Source: Oceanobacter mangrovi (lineage in GTDB: Bacteria; Pseudomonadota; Gammaproteobacteria; Pseudomonadales; Oceanobacteraceae). From it: DNA of 64,000 nucleotides. Made by a program: the position numbers and the translations under genes. The stretch is from positions 248,001-312,000 of the forward strand of contig NZ_JAHXZR010000004.1 in assembly GCF_019740315.1 (NCBI RefSeq), written 5' to 3'. The notes below the pieces were generated by a model, which was not told the DNA's origin, did not search any database, and worked only from the letters and a program-made list of their open reading frames with translations. Below, piece by piece: positions 38,366-46,433 of this stretch (position 1 is its first letter; the number at the start of each line of letters is the position of its first letter).

Positions 38366-39655
38366 TTATTCACCACCACCGAGCAAGCCAAGGCTGAGGC
38401 CTGGCCAGAAGGTGATGATGAGTACGGTTGCCAGCAGGATAAAGAAGAACGGCAATGTGGCGCGGTACAGTTCCATTACCGGCTTGTTAAAGCGGAAGCT
38501 GGCGATAAACAGGTTCATGCCAACGGGCGGGGTGAAGTAACCCAGCTGCATGTTGGCGAGGAACAGGATGCCGAGGTGGATCGGGTGGATGCCGTACTGC
38601 ACGGCAATCGGCAGTATGATCGGGATCATAATGACGATGGCTGAGAAGATATCCAGCATCATGCCGAGAATCAGCAGGAATACGGTCAGCAGCAGCAGGA
38701 AGGTGAAGCCGTCGCTGACGTGTTGCTGAATGAATCCAAATATTTGCTCGGGCACACCGGCGTCGATCATGTAGTTGGTGGAGGCCATGGATACCGCCAG
38801 AATCAGCAGGATCGCGCCGACCAGCTTCATTGAGTCGCGCATTACCACAACCAGCTTTTTGAACGGGATTTCACGGCGTACCAGCACGGAAATAATCAGC
38901 ACGTACAGAGCGGTAATCGCTGCTGCTTCCGATACCGCAAACCAGCCGCCATAAATGCCGCCCAGCACCAGGAAAGGCAGTGGCATTTCCCAGCGCACAT
39001 CTTTCAGCGCTGCCCAGGCTTCGGCCTTGTCGAAGGGCTGGTGATCGCGTTCGGCGTTGCGGGAAACCCAGCCGCTGTAGAGCGACAGTGCAACCAGCAT
39101 CAGCGCGCCCGGCAGCAAACCGGCGATAAACAGGTCGTCGATGGAAACCGGGGTATCCAGTGACATTTGCTGGGCCACTACGCCATACAGAATCAGTGGC
39201 AGTGACGGCGCGAACAGCAGACCGAGCGAGCCGGAGGTGGTTACCAGACCTAGGTTAAAACGCTCCGGGTAGCCGGATTTTTGCAACGCCGGAACCAGTA
39301 GCGCGCCAAGAGCCACAATGGTCACGCCGGAAGCGCCGGTAAAGGCGGTGAACAACGCACAGGTCACCAGCGCAACGATGGCCAGGCCGCCCGGCATCCA
39401 GCCGAGGAAGGCGTCGGTAATTCGTACCAGTCGCTGCGGCGCCTTGCTTTCACCCAGCAGGTAACCGGCAAAGGTGAACAGTGGAATGGCGATCAGCACC
39501 GGCATTTCCGCAATCCGCCAGATCTCAACGGCCATCACCATCAGGTCGACGTCGGTCTGGTAGAAGCCCCAGATGGCGCTGGCAGCAATCACCACAAACA
39601 GTGGCGTGCCAGACAGCGCCAGCAACAACAGAATCAGTGGCACCAGAATACTCAT
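38366..39655 (-). CDS. dctM: TRAP transporter large permease DctM
   Basis: A 429-residue inner-membrane protein with about 12 helices, the large Na+-coupled permease of a TRAP transporter. Family features include LLGESKAPQRLVR, LFTAFTGASGVTIVALGALL and the NMQLGYFTPPVGMNLF motif near the C-terminus. Start overlaps the dctQ stop by four bases. Ligand unknown; see the binding protein gene. Confidence 0.95.
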   Translation of the reverse strand: MSILVPLILLLLALSGTPLFVVIAASAIWGFYQTDVDLMVMAVEIWRIAEMPVLIAIPLFTFAGYLLGESKAPQRLVRITDAFLGWMPGGLAIVALVTCALFTAFTGASGVTIVALGALLVPALQKSGYPERFNLGLVTTSGSLGLLFAPSLPLILYGVVAQQMSLDTPVSIDDLFIAGLLPGALMLVALSLYSGWVSRNAERDHQPFDKAEAWAALKDVRWEMPLPFLVLGGIYGGWFAVSEAAAITALYVLIISVLVRREIPFKKLVVVMRDSMKLVGAILLILAVSMASTNYMIDAGVPEQIFGFIQQHVSDGFTFLLLLTVFLLILGMMLDIFSAIVIMIPIILPIAVQYGIHPIHLGILFLANMQLGYFTPPVGMNLFIASFRFNKPVMELYRATLPFFFILLATVLIITFWPGLSLGLLGGGE

Positions 39656-40188
39656 GCGTTGGCCTCCTGATCGTCTGCTTCGTCGGCCGGAGCGGTTTTA
39701 CCGGTCACGCCGTAATAGAGGGATTCCAGCGTTTGGATGGCGAAACGGATGGCCATCACGGCAAAGCTGAACGGGATGATGATTTGCAGTGGCCAGGCGG
39801 GCACGTCACCAAAAGCAACGTCGCCGAATTCCCTCGCCAGTTCTACATAGGCGTGACCGTGAATGGCCAGTAGCACACAGATAAAAGTGGCAAAGGCAGA
39901 AGTAATCACGGCAATCAATTGGGCAACCCGGGCGGGTGCCAGCCGGTTTACCAGGTCAATGGCGATGTGTTCACGCGAGCGGGTGGCGACCATGCCGCCC
40001 AGCAGGCCAAGCCACAGCACCATTACCCGCAGTGCCGGGGAGATCCAGAGGATGGCGCCGGTATCGAGTGTGCGGGTCAGAATATCGACGGCGGCCAGTA
40101 CCACCATCACGGTGAGCACCAGTACCAACAGGGCGTCTTCGAGCGTATGAATTGCCGCCAACAGGCGTCGGGCAGGAGATTTTGTCAC
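39652..40188 (-). CDS. dctQ: TRAP transporter small permease DctQ
   Basis: Four-helix small membrane subunit (178 residues from GTG 40188) with the DctQ core VVLAAVDILTRTLDTGA and SREHIAIDLVNRL. The GTG is preferred because a longer frame starting with TTG at 40239 would begin inside a strong hairpin; the local Shine-Dalgarno is weak for either, so the start is uncertain. Overlaps dctM by four bases. Confidence 0.88.
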   Translation of the reverse strand: MTKSPARRLLAAIHTLEDALLVLVLTVMVVLAAVDILTRTLDTGAILWISPALRVMVLWLGLLGGMVATRSREHIAIDLVNRLAPARVAQLIAVITSAFATFICVLLAIHGHAYVELAREFGDVAFGDVPAWPLQIIIPFSFAVMAIRFAIQTLESLYYGVTGKTAPADEADDQEANA

Positions 40189-40211
40189 AGGGGGCTTATC
40201 TCTTGGATAAC

Positions 40212-40238
40212 TGCCTCCGGCCAGTCTGGCCGAAGGCA
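40212..40238 (-). promoter_or_regulatory. Hairpin between dctP and dctQ
   Basis: TGCCTCCGGCCAG (40212-40224) pairs with CTGGCCGAAGGCA (40226-40238) with one mismatch and a one-base spacer. No T tract. Such a hairpin after the binding-protein gene probably protects the dctP message and lowers dctQM expression, matching the excess of binding protein over permease needed by TRAP systems (inference). Confidence 0.6.
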
Positions 40239-40259
40239 AGGGTCAGCTGGGGCGAGTGC

Positions 40260-41258
40260 TTATTGGCCCTGACGCAGTTCGGTCAGGCGCGCTTGCAGCT
40301 TTTTGTAGATATCGACCGGGTAAACGTCTTTGCTGGCCAGTTCGGCCAGGGTTTCGTCAGCCAGTTGCTGCCAGGTGGCCTTGTCGGCATCAGACAGTTC
40401 AACAAAGGTCAGGCCGCTGTTTTGCAGTGCCTGACGGGCACCTTCTTCGTCTTTGGTGTTCTGGCTGTCCATGGCTGCGTAGGTGTCTTTCATCACCCGG
40501 CGCACGATGGCCTGGTCGTCAGCAGAAATCTTGCTGAAGGACTTGTCGCTGACAATCATGGTGCCCATCAGGCTCAGCAGCGGCAGGTCGGTAACGTGAG
40601 TCAGCTTTGTATGCCATTGCAGTGCGATAGACGCCGTCATGTTCACACCAACGGTGTCGATCAGGCCGGTTTGCAGGCTGGTGTAGACGTCGGACAGCGG
40701 CAGCATAATTGGCTCGATACCAGCTTTCTGGAATACGGTGGCGGTGACCACATCGCCTTCCGGTGCCCATACTTTGGTACCAACGAAGTCGGCTTTGGTA
40801 CGCAGTGGCTTGTTGCCCATCAGGTAGGCGAAGCCACCTTCGGTAAGGCCCAGTACCACGTAGCCCTTGGCTTCCATGGCGTCGGTAATGTAGTGGTCGA
40901 ATTCGGAACGAACGGCAGACAGTTCCTGCTGGTTACGGAAGGTGAACGGCAGACTGTAAAGCTGGGCTTCCTTGGCGATGTCACCCAGTGCTCCGGCAGA
41001 CACGGCACCACCGCTGAGCTGACCGATCTGCATCTTGCGCAGCACGGTCTTGTCGCTGCCCTGGATACCGCCTGGGAAGTATTTGATTTTGACGCGGCCA
41101 TCGGTTTCAGCGCTGATCTGGTCAGCAGCAGCACGCATGGATTTCATCCAGTTGGTGCCATCTGGCGCCAGCGTGGCAATCTTGAGGGTAGTAGCGGCCT
41201 GGCTCAGGCCACTCATGGCCAGCAGCATCAGCCCGAGGGCGATCAGTTTGGTTTTCAT
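40260..41258 (-). CDS. dctP: TRAP transporter solute-binding protein DctP
   Basis: A 332-residue periplasmic binding protein with signal peptide (about 1-21, SGLSQAA) and the TRAP-family fold: KIATLAPDGTNWMKSMRAAAD at the start, FPGGIQGSDKTVLRKMQIGQL, and the ligand-anchoring region KVWAPEGDVV...GIEPIMLPLSDVYTSLQTGLIDTVGVN. The usual carboxylate-binding Arg position appears within LRTKADFVGTKVW, not clearly conserved, so the ligand may not be a simple C4-dicarboxylate. Paired with a TatT-type lipoprotein immediately upstream. Confidence 0.92.
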   Translation of the reverse strand: MKTKLIALGLMLLAMSGLSQAATTLKIATLAPDGTNWMKSMRAAADQISAETDGRVKIKYFPGGIQGSDKTVLRKMQIGQLSGGAVSAGALGDIAKEAQLYSLPFTFRNQQELSAVRSEFDHYITDAMEAKGYVVLGLTEGGFAYLMGNKPLRTKADFVGTKVWAPEGDVVTATVFQKAGIEPIMLPLSDVYTSLQTGLIDTVGVNMTASIALQWHTKLTHVTDLPLLSLMGTMIVSDKSFSKISADDQAIVRRVMKDTYAAMDSQNTKDEEGARQALQNSGLTFVELSDADKATWQQLADETLAELASKDVYPVDIYKKLQARLTELRQGQ

Positions 41259-41273
41259 TGATTGGGCTCTCGA

Positions 41274-42107
41274 TTATTCAAAGTATTCGGCGGAGCCGGC
41301 CAGCAGCACTTTGGCTTCGCGCTGGGCCAGGCGATTAATCAGGGTCAGGCCTTCGGCCTCCGGGCTCGCATTAATGACTTCGTTGAGCAGACGGTCGTGA
41401 AGTTCCTGATCGAACATCAGCCGTGCGTACTGCTTCGCATACAGCACCTTGGCCATCAGGTGTTTGCCATTGCTGTATTCGAGCGCTTTTTCGAAGTGTT
41501 CACGGCCGAGTTCCGGCTTGCCGCCCAGTGACGGTGGCAGCTGGGTTTCCATGACGCCCAGATACACCTGCAGGGTACCGTGGTCGTAGGTCGGATCGTA
41601 TTGGGCAACCCATTGCATTAGCGCCTTGGTTTTACCCAGTTCGGCAATGGCGCTCCAGTCGCTGCTGTTGGCCTGAATCCAGCCAGCCTTGGAGGTGGCG
41701 TAGGAGTAGAAAACCTCGATGTCATCTTCGTCGAAGTCTTCCTTGAGGATGGCGAGCATCTCGTCCTGTGGCTTTTTCACCGCTTCGCAGGCGTCATCGT
41801 CGTATTCGCACAGCGCACGAGTCGAATAGGCAAGCGCCTTGTTGGCCATGTTGCGGGCCTGTTCGGGGTCTTCGGAGAACACCCCGGAGTAGGCACCATA
41901 CAGCTTGGCGGCAGACAACAGGAAGTCTTCGTTCTCTGGATAGGTCAGTACCAGTGCATCAAGCAACAACAGGTAAGCGGGCGCACCGGCAGCAACAACA
42001 TCAGGGTTTTCGTTGTTGAGCATGGAGCGCGACAGGTTATTCGGCAGATTGCTGACTGAGCAGGCAGTGAGCATCAGCAGGGCTGCGGCAACGAACAGAT
42101 TCTTCAT
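41274..42107 (-). CDS. TRAP-associated lipoprotein, TatT family
   Basis: A 277-residue lipoprotein (lipobox LMLTAC) followed by all-helical, TPR-like repeats rich in Ala/Leu/Tyr (ENEDFLLSAAKLYGAYSGVF, EHFEKALEYS). It resembles TatT, the T-component described in Treponema that forms trimers with the TRAP binding protein and may guide hydrophobic ligands. Its position directly upstream of dctP, 15 bases apart, supports that role. Start at M of MKNLFVAAALL, giving a clean lipoprotein signal. Confidence 0.85.
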   Translation of the reverse strand: MKNLFVAAALLMLTACSVSNLPNNLSRSMLNNENPDVVAAGAPAYLLLLDALVLTYPENEDFLLSAAKLYGAYSGVFSEDPEQARNMANKALAYSTRALCEYDDDACEAVKKPQDEMLAILKEDFDEDDIEVFYSYATSKAGWIQANSSDWSAIAELGKTKALMQWVAQYDPTYDHGTLQVYLGVMETQLPPSLGGKPELGREHFEKALEYSNGKHLMAKVLYAKQYARLMFDQELHDRLLNEVINASPEAEGLTLINRLAQREAKVLLAGSAEYFE

Positions 42108-42252
42108 CTTAATAACTGACTGGCCATGAAAAAATTGCGCGCCATTGTACACATCTTCATGCGTACGTTTAATGACTCAGGCGCACAACCGAACTGCCCA
42201 TCGGGCAGCAGGAGCGGCAATTCACCGTTTTATGACAGACTCGAATCCGACC

Positions 42253-43746
42253 TTAGTCGTGTTCAGCAGGCGACTGGTGAGTGTGCTCATGATGGCTGTT
42301 GGTTGGGCCTGACGCTGAAGTTTCTGCCAGCAGACTGCGGGCACGTGCCAGTTTGCGGTACAGGGTACGCTCACTGATGTTCATTTCCTGCGCCAGCCGG
42401 GCATTGTCACCATTGTAGCGTTCGGCAATACCGCTCAGGTAACAGGCTTCCAGTTGCTCCAGTGGCAGCACCGGAGCATCGCTGAAAGCGCTGGATAAAT
42501 CTTTGTTCCAGCCCTGGCTGGTGGTTTCGACAGCGGCTGGCCGGGGTTGTGACTGCGACTGTGATTGCAGCTGAGATGAGCTTGGTATGAGATAGGATGG
42601 ATTGGCTTGCAGCAGTTCTGGCAGCTGCAGGTGAGCCGGTTCGATCTGGTCGCCGTCACACAATAAAACGGCGCGCTCGAGACGGTTTCTGAGTTCGCGA
42701 ATGTTGCCGTCAAAGCGTTGCTGTTGCAGCCACTGGCTGGCGGCTGGGGATAACTGCATTGAGCGGTCAATCGGCAGGTTTTCCAGAATCGCATTGGCGA
42801 TCGGCACTATGTCTTGCTGGCGTTGATGCAGTGATGGCAACAGCACCGGGAAAGGTGAAATTCGGTAATAGAGATCCTGGCGGAAGTCACCACGCTCAAC
42901 CATGTTCAGCAGGTTTCTGTGAGTCGCACAGATGAGCCGGAAATTGGCCTGTTTTTCGGTCACGCTGCCGACTGGCCGATAGGTGCCGGTTTCGATCAGG
43001 CGCAGCAACTTGACCTGCATGGCCAGCGGAATATCGCCAATTTCGTCAAGGAACAGGGTGCCGCCTTCGGCCGCGCACACCAGCCCGGGCTTGCGTTGAT
43101 TGGCACCGGTAAAGGCACCTTTTTCATGGCCGAACAACTCGCTTTCGAACAGGCTTTCAGTCAGGCCGGAACATTCAACAACAACAAAGGGTTTGCTGGC
43201 GCGCTGGCTGTGGTCGTGCAGGTAGCGGGCAGCCAGTTCCTTGCCGGTGCCGGATTCACCCAGCAGCAAGACACTGATATTGGCGGGCGCAGCGCGATTC
43301 AGCAGCTCCAGCATCTGGCTGAAGGCCGGACTGAAACCGACCATAGAGCGTTTGCCAGGCTGCACCGGTTCCCGCACCGGATGCATGATTTCAACGAAGT
43401 ATTCGATCTCGCCATCAGCATTGCGGACTGGGCTCAGTTCAACATCGACGTGTTCTTTGCCGTGGCTGGTGTTGTGAATATGCAGGATGCGCTGGCGTTG
43501 GCCACTGCTGAGACAGGCTTGCAGTGGGCAGTGCTCACCGGCCTTGTCACAGGGCACCTTGTAGCCATGCGAAACTTCATAGCAGTGTTTGCCGAGCAGG
43601 GCGTTGTTGCCGGTAAAGGCTTCCCGGTAGGCCTGATTGGCGGCGCGGATTTCGTAATTGCGGTCCATCAGAATAGCCGGAGCCTGAATGGCATCCAGCA
43701 AGGAGGAGATTCCGGGCAGGCTGGCATAGCTGGAGTGTTCTGACAT
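42253..43746 (-). CDS. fisR: FisR-type sigma54-dependent activator
   Basis: A 497-residue enhancer-binding protein: N-terminal PAS-like sensor (about 12-125), AAA+ domain (Walker A GESGTGKE at 163-170, GAFTGA loop at 210-215, DEIGDIPL) and a C-terminal Fis-type helix-turn-helix ([21 protein letters not shown]). The sensor has cysteines 55, 66 and 73, the same +11/+18 spacing as the three sulfane-sulfur-sensing cysteines of FisR from Cupriavidus. A Ser/Gln linker precedes the HTH and a His-rich tail (SHHEHTH) ends the protein. Divergent from a dead-PDO/cyd cluster with a -24/-12 promoter. An ATG at 43761 is the alternative start. Confidence 0.85.
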   Translation of the reverse strand: MSEHSSYASLPGISSLLDAIQAPAILMDRNYEIRAANQAYREAFTGNNALLGKHCYEVSHGYKVPCDKAGEHCPLQACLSSGQRQRILHIHNTSHGKEHVDVELSPVRNADGEIEYFVEIMHPVREPVQPGKRSMVGFSPAFSQMLELLNRAAPANISVLLLGESGTGKELAARYLHDHSQRASKPFVVVECSGLTESLFESELFGHEKGAFTGANQRKPGLVCAAEGGTLFLDEIGDIPLAMQVKLLRLIETGTYRPVGSVTEKQANFRLICATHRNLLNMVERGDFRQDLYYRISPFPVLLPSLHQRQQDIVPIANAILENLPIDRSMQLSPAASQWLQQQRFDGNIRELRNRLERAVLLCDGDQIEPAHLQLPELLQANPSYLIPSSSQLQSQSQSQPRPAAVETTSQGWNKDLSSAFSDAPVLPLEQLEACYLSGIAERYNGDNARLAQEMNISERTLYRKLARARSLLAETSASGPTNSHHEHTHQSPAEHD

Positions 43747-43828
43747 ATCTGGCAAACCCATGTCACTTTTGGCTGAAGCACTGCTGATCCAGCGTTGGAT
43801 TCCGTCAGGACTTTTTATTCCTGATTGT

Positions 43829-43844
43829 CTGAATCTTGATTCAG
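43829..43844. promoter_or_regulatory. Palindrome, candidate FisR enhancer site 1
   Basis: CTGAATC-TT-GATTCAG is a perfect 7-bp inverted repeat located about 165 bases upstream of the expected sigma54 start, the usual distance for an enhancer-binding protein. Assignment to the divergent activator is inference. Confidence 0.45.
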
Positions 43845-43868
43845 TCCACAATTTTGAGGCCTTATTTT

Positions 43869-43892
43869 ACGCTCAGAATTGTCAATTGGCGT
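43869..43892. promoter_or_regulatory. Palindrome, candidate FisR enhancer site 2
   Basis: AATTG-T-CAATT (43877-43887) is flanked by ACGC (43869-43872) and GCGT (43889-43892), an interrupted palindrome about 120 bases upstream of the expected sigma54 start. Its core differs from site 1, so only one of the two may be the true activator site. Confidence 0.4.
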
Positions 43893-43917
43893 AAATAGTC
43901 CTGATAAAAGCTCAGAT

Positions 43918-43931
43918 TTGATCTGGATCAA
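43918..43931 (+). promoter_or_regulatory. Perfect FNR/Anr box
   Basis: TTGAT-CTGG-ATCAA matches the FNR consensus (TTGAT-N4-ATCAA) at every position. It lies between the divergent activator and the cyd cluster. If it acts at -41.5, a start near 43966 with TGAAAT (43955-43960) as -10 would be predicted, giving an oxygen-responsive sigma70 promoter besides the sigma54 one. Confidence 0.75.
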
Positions 43932-43976
43932 TTAGATTCTTACCCGCCGCGGACTGAAATTCAAACACTGTTTTTA

Positions 43977-43992
43977 TGGCATTACCTTTGCT
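43977..43992 (+). promoter_or_regulatory. Sigma54 (-24/-12) promoter for the cyd cluster
   Basis: TGGCATTACCTTTGCT keeps TGGCA and TTGCT with exactly ten bases between GG (43978-43979) and GC (43990-43991), as sigma54 requires. Predicted start is about 44003. It overlaps an apparent ATG at 43976, which argues that the downstream gene really begins at GTG 44045. Confidence 0.75.
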
Positions 43993-44044
43993 TTGCCTGT
44001 TGCTGAACGGATGTTGTGGCAGTTGCCATGCGGAGAGGTGTCTG

Positions 44045-44578
44045 GTGGCCAGAGTCAAACAATGGAATTTTCAGCAGCAACTCAGCTATCTGCTGTTTGA
44101 CCCTATTTCCCGTCGCTGTGCCCTGATCGACCCGTTGGAGTCGCTGGAAGAGCAATATCTTGAGGTGATTGAACGCAAGGGGCTGGTGTTGGCCTGGCGT
44201 TTGGCAACCCGTAATGAGCTGTTTGATCCGGCGGCTGAAGGCCAGTCGCTGACGCCACCGCAAGCCTGTCGCTGGCAGCAACTGGCGTTGGGTGAGCTGG
44301 AAATCCGGGTCATTTGTGACAGCAACCAGAGCCGCGTGGCGTATCTATGTGATGGTTTATTGTTCAGCGGTGAATGGTGGCTGGCAGGTGGCTTGCGACC
44401 ATCGGTCGCATCCCGACCTGATTCTGACGTGGATAAGCTGCCGCTGCTGCAGCTTCCCGAGGAAACTCTGCTATTTCCTGGACGGGTTGCCGGGCGTCTG
44501 AGTATCAGCTCGATCGCGCAGGAGAAATTCCTGCTGCAAGACAGCAATCCGGTTTGGGTCGGAGGACATCATGACTGA
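44045..44578 (+). CDS. Persulfide-dioxygenase-like MBL-fold protein lacking metal ligands
   Basis: A 177-residue protein starting at GTG 44045 (GAGAGG at 44032-44037). Its ends resemble ETHE1/PDO-type persulfide dioxygenases: the start QLSYLLFDPISRRCALIDPL matches the family YxYLxxD...xxLIDP, and LLFPGRVAGRLSISSIAQE aligns with the family LLYPAHDYxGxxxTSVxEE. However the HxHxDH motif is replaced (ATRNELFDP), the GHT region reads CDSNQS, the GD motif is GEW and the last His is lost. It should therefore be non-catalytic, perhaps a sulfane-sulfur-binding or regulatory protein. First gene after the sigma54 promoter. Confidence 0.68.
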   Translation: MARVKQWNFQQQLSYLLFDPISRRCALIDPLESLEEQYLEVIERKGLVLAWRLATRNELFDPAAEGQSLTPPQACRWQQLALGELEIRVICDSNQSRVAYLCDGLLFSGEWWLAGGLRPSVASRPDSDVDKLPLLQLPEETLLFPGRVAGRLSISSIAQEKFLLQDSNPVWVGGHHD

Positions 44579-44777
44579 CAGTGCAGGGCGTTGTACCTCC
44601 ATGGGGTTAGCGGTTTTTTGGGGCGATGCCATGTCTATTCAATTGATTTGCGGGACTGTGGTGCAACATCTGCCATGGGCCCAACTGTTGGTTCACGCCA
44701 GCAGTGATCTGGTTTGCCGCGCCAGCGGCGATGCTGTGTCAACGAGACAATCTTCAACTTTTTTGACTCATCCTTAA
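44571..44777 (+). CDS. Possible small coupled ORF
   Basis: A 68-residue frame whose ATG overlaps the end of the preceding gene by eight bases and has an ideal GGAGG five bases upstream. The product has a mildly hydrophobic middle ([20 protein letters not shown]) and no recognised motif. It fills most of the gap before cydA. The strong ribosome site favours translation, but the sequence could equally be a leader or decayed gene. Confidence 0.35.
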   Translation: MTDSAGRCTSMGLAVFWGDAMSIQLICGTVVQHLPWAQLLVHASSDLVCRASGDAVSTRQSSTFLTHP

Positions 44778-44808
44778 CGTTCTGAGGCCTGGCCTTTGGA
44801 GGATCACC

Positions 44809-46416
44809 ATGATCAGTGAAACCCTGGTGGAACTGTCGCGGTTGCAATTCGCAACCACGGCGCTGTACCACTTCCTGTTTGTACCCCTCACTCTGGGGTT
44901 GTCGTTTATTCTCGCCATTATGGAATCTGCTTATGTCATGACCGGCAAGCAGGTGTACCAGGACATGGTGAAGTTCTGGGGCAAGTTGTTTGGTATCAAC
45001 TTCGCTCTGGGGGTTACCACAGGTCTGACCATGGAATTCCAGTTCGGTACCAACTGGGCCTATTACTCGCATTACGTGGGCGACATTTTTGGCGCACCAC
45101 TGGCTATTGAAGGCCTGATGGCATTCTTCCTGGAAAGTACCTTTATAGGTTTGTTCTTTTTTGGCTGGGATCGTCTCGGTCGCCTGCAACACTTGCTGGT
45201 GACCTGGCTGGTGGCACTGGGTTCCAACATGTCTGCGCTGTGGATCCTGATCGCCAACGGCTGGATGCAAAACCCGGTCGGTGCCGAGTTCAATTACGAA
45301 ACCATGCGGATGGAAATGGTGAGCTTTGCCGAGGTGCTGTTTAACCCGGTTGCCCAGGTGAAGTTTGTACACACTGTGTCTGCCGGATATGTCACAGGTG
45401 CTATGTTTGTCCTCGGTATTTCGTCTTACTACATGCTGAAAAAGCGTGACCTGCCATTTGCCCGTCGTTCATTCGCCATTGCCTCCAGCTTTGGTATGGC
45501 AGCGGTTCTGAGTGTGATCCTGCTGGGTGACGAATCCGGTTACGAAATTGGTGACGTGCAGAAAGCCAAGCTGGCAGCAATCGAAGCTGAATGGCACACC
45601 GAAGAAGCGCCTGCGGCCTTTACCCTGTTTGGCTTCCCGAATCAGGAAACCATGCAAACCGATTACGCCATCAAGATCCCGTACGTACTGGGTCTGATCG
45701 CCACCCGTTCTACCGATACCCAGGTGACCGGTATTCATGACCTGCTGGACGAACACGAAGATCGTATCCGTAGCGGTATGGACGCTTACGGCCTGTTTAC
45801 CCAGCTGAAAGCCGGTGACAAGTCAGCGGAAACCATGGCGGCCTTTGACGAAGTGAAAGACGACCTCGGTTATGGTCTGTTGCTGAAGCGTTATACCGAC
45901 AAGGTTGTTGATGCTTCGGAAGAGCAGATCAAGGCCGCCGCCAAGGATTCCATCCCGCCGGTAGCTCCGATGTTCTGGACCTTCCGCATCATGGTTGCCA
46001 TCGGCTTCACCATGCTGCTGTTGATCGCGCTGTCGTTCTACCATTCTGCCCGTCAGAGTATCGACCGTCAGACCTGGCTGCAGAAAGCCATGCTGTGGGC
46101 TATTCCACTGCCGTGGCTGGCCTGTGAAATGGGCTGGTTTGTGGCGGAATATGGTCGTCAGCCATGGTCAATTGGTGAAGTGCTGCCAACCTTCCTGTCG
46201 GCTTCAACCCGTAGCGAAACTGACCTGATGTTGAGCATCGCCGGCTTTGTGCTGTTCTACACCGGCCTGCTGATTGCTGAAATGTACCTGATGTTCCGTT
46301 ACGCACGTCTGGGCCCATCTGCCTTGCATACCGGTCGTTATCACCACGAAACCGGCGGCCACGCGAGTGGTGCAGCGGTTGCGCAACCCATGCAGTCACG
46401 CAAAGACAAGGCCTGA
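44809..46416 (+). CDS. cydA: Cytochrome bd ubiquinol oxidase subunit I
   Basis: A 535-residue membrane subunit holding haems b558, b595 and d of the quinol oxidase that reduces O2 with high affinity and resists sulfide, cyanide and NO. Haem ligands are visible: His21 in TALYHFLF, the His in [10 protein letters not shown] and the Met in [16 protein letters not shown]; the long periplasmic Q-loop marks the E. coli-like L-type. GGAGG lies about 8 bases before the ATG. Followed by cydB, cydX and ybgE. Confidence 0.97.
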   Translation: MISETLVELSRLQFATTALYHFLFVPLTLGLSFILAIMESAYVMTGKQVYQDMVKFWGKLFGINFALGVTTGLTMEFQFGTNWAYYSHYVGDIFGAPLAIEGLMAFFLESTFIGLFFFGWDRLGRLQHLLVTWLVALGSNMSALWILIANGWMQNPVGAEFNYETMRMEMVSFAEVLFNPVAQVKFVHTVSAGYVTGAMFVLGISSYYMLKKRDLPFARRSFAIASSFGMAAVLSVILLGDESGYEIGDVQKAKLAAIEAEWHTEEAPAAFTLFGFPNQETMQTDYAIKIPYVLGLIATRSTDTQVTGIHDLLDEHEDRIRSGMDAYGLFTQLKAGDKSAETMAAFDEVKDDLGYGLLLKRYTDKVVDASEEQIKAAAKDSIPPVAPMFWTFRIMVAIGFTMLLLIALSFYHSARQSIDRQTWLQKAMLWAIPLPWLACEMGWFVAEYGRQPWSIGEVLPTFLSASTRSETDLMLSIAGFVLFYTGLLIAEMYLMFRYARLGPSALHTGRYHHETGGHASGAAVAQPMQSRKDKA

Positions 46417-46433
46417 GGTCATTAGGAGGATTT

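Noticed and set aside
40152-41261. 369-codon open frame antisense to dctP
   Set aside because: Shadow of an intact TRAP binding protein with signal peptide and correct ribosome context on the other strand.
42194-42208. CTGCCC/GGGCAG hairpin downstream of the activator gene
   Set aside because: Stem of six pairs with no T tract in either direction; too weak to call.
42919-43743. 274-codon open frame antisense to the FisR-like activator
   Set aside because: Opposite strand carries intact Walker, GAFTGA and PAS motifs; this frame shows none.
43976-44044. Upstream in-frame ATG giving a Cys-rich leader on the dead PDO protein
   Set aside because: It coincides with the -24/-12 promoter and lacks a ribosome site; GTG 44045 has GAGAGG at the right distance.
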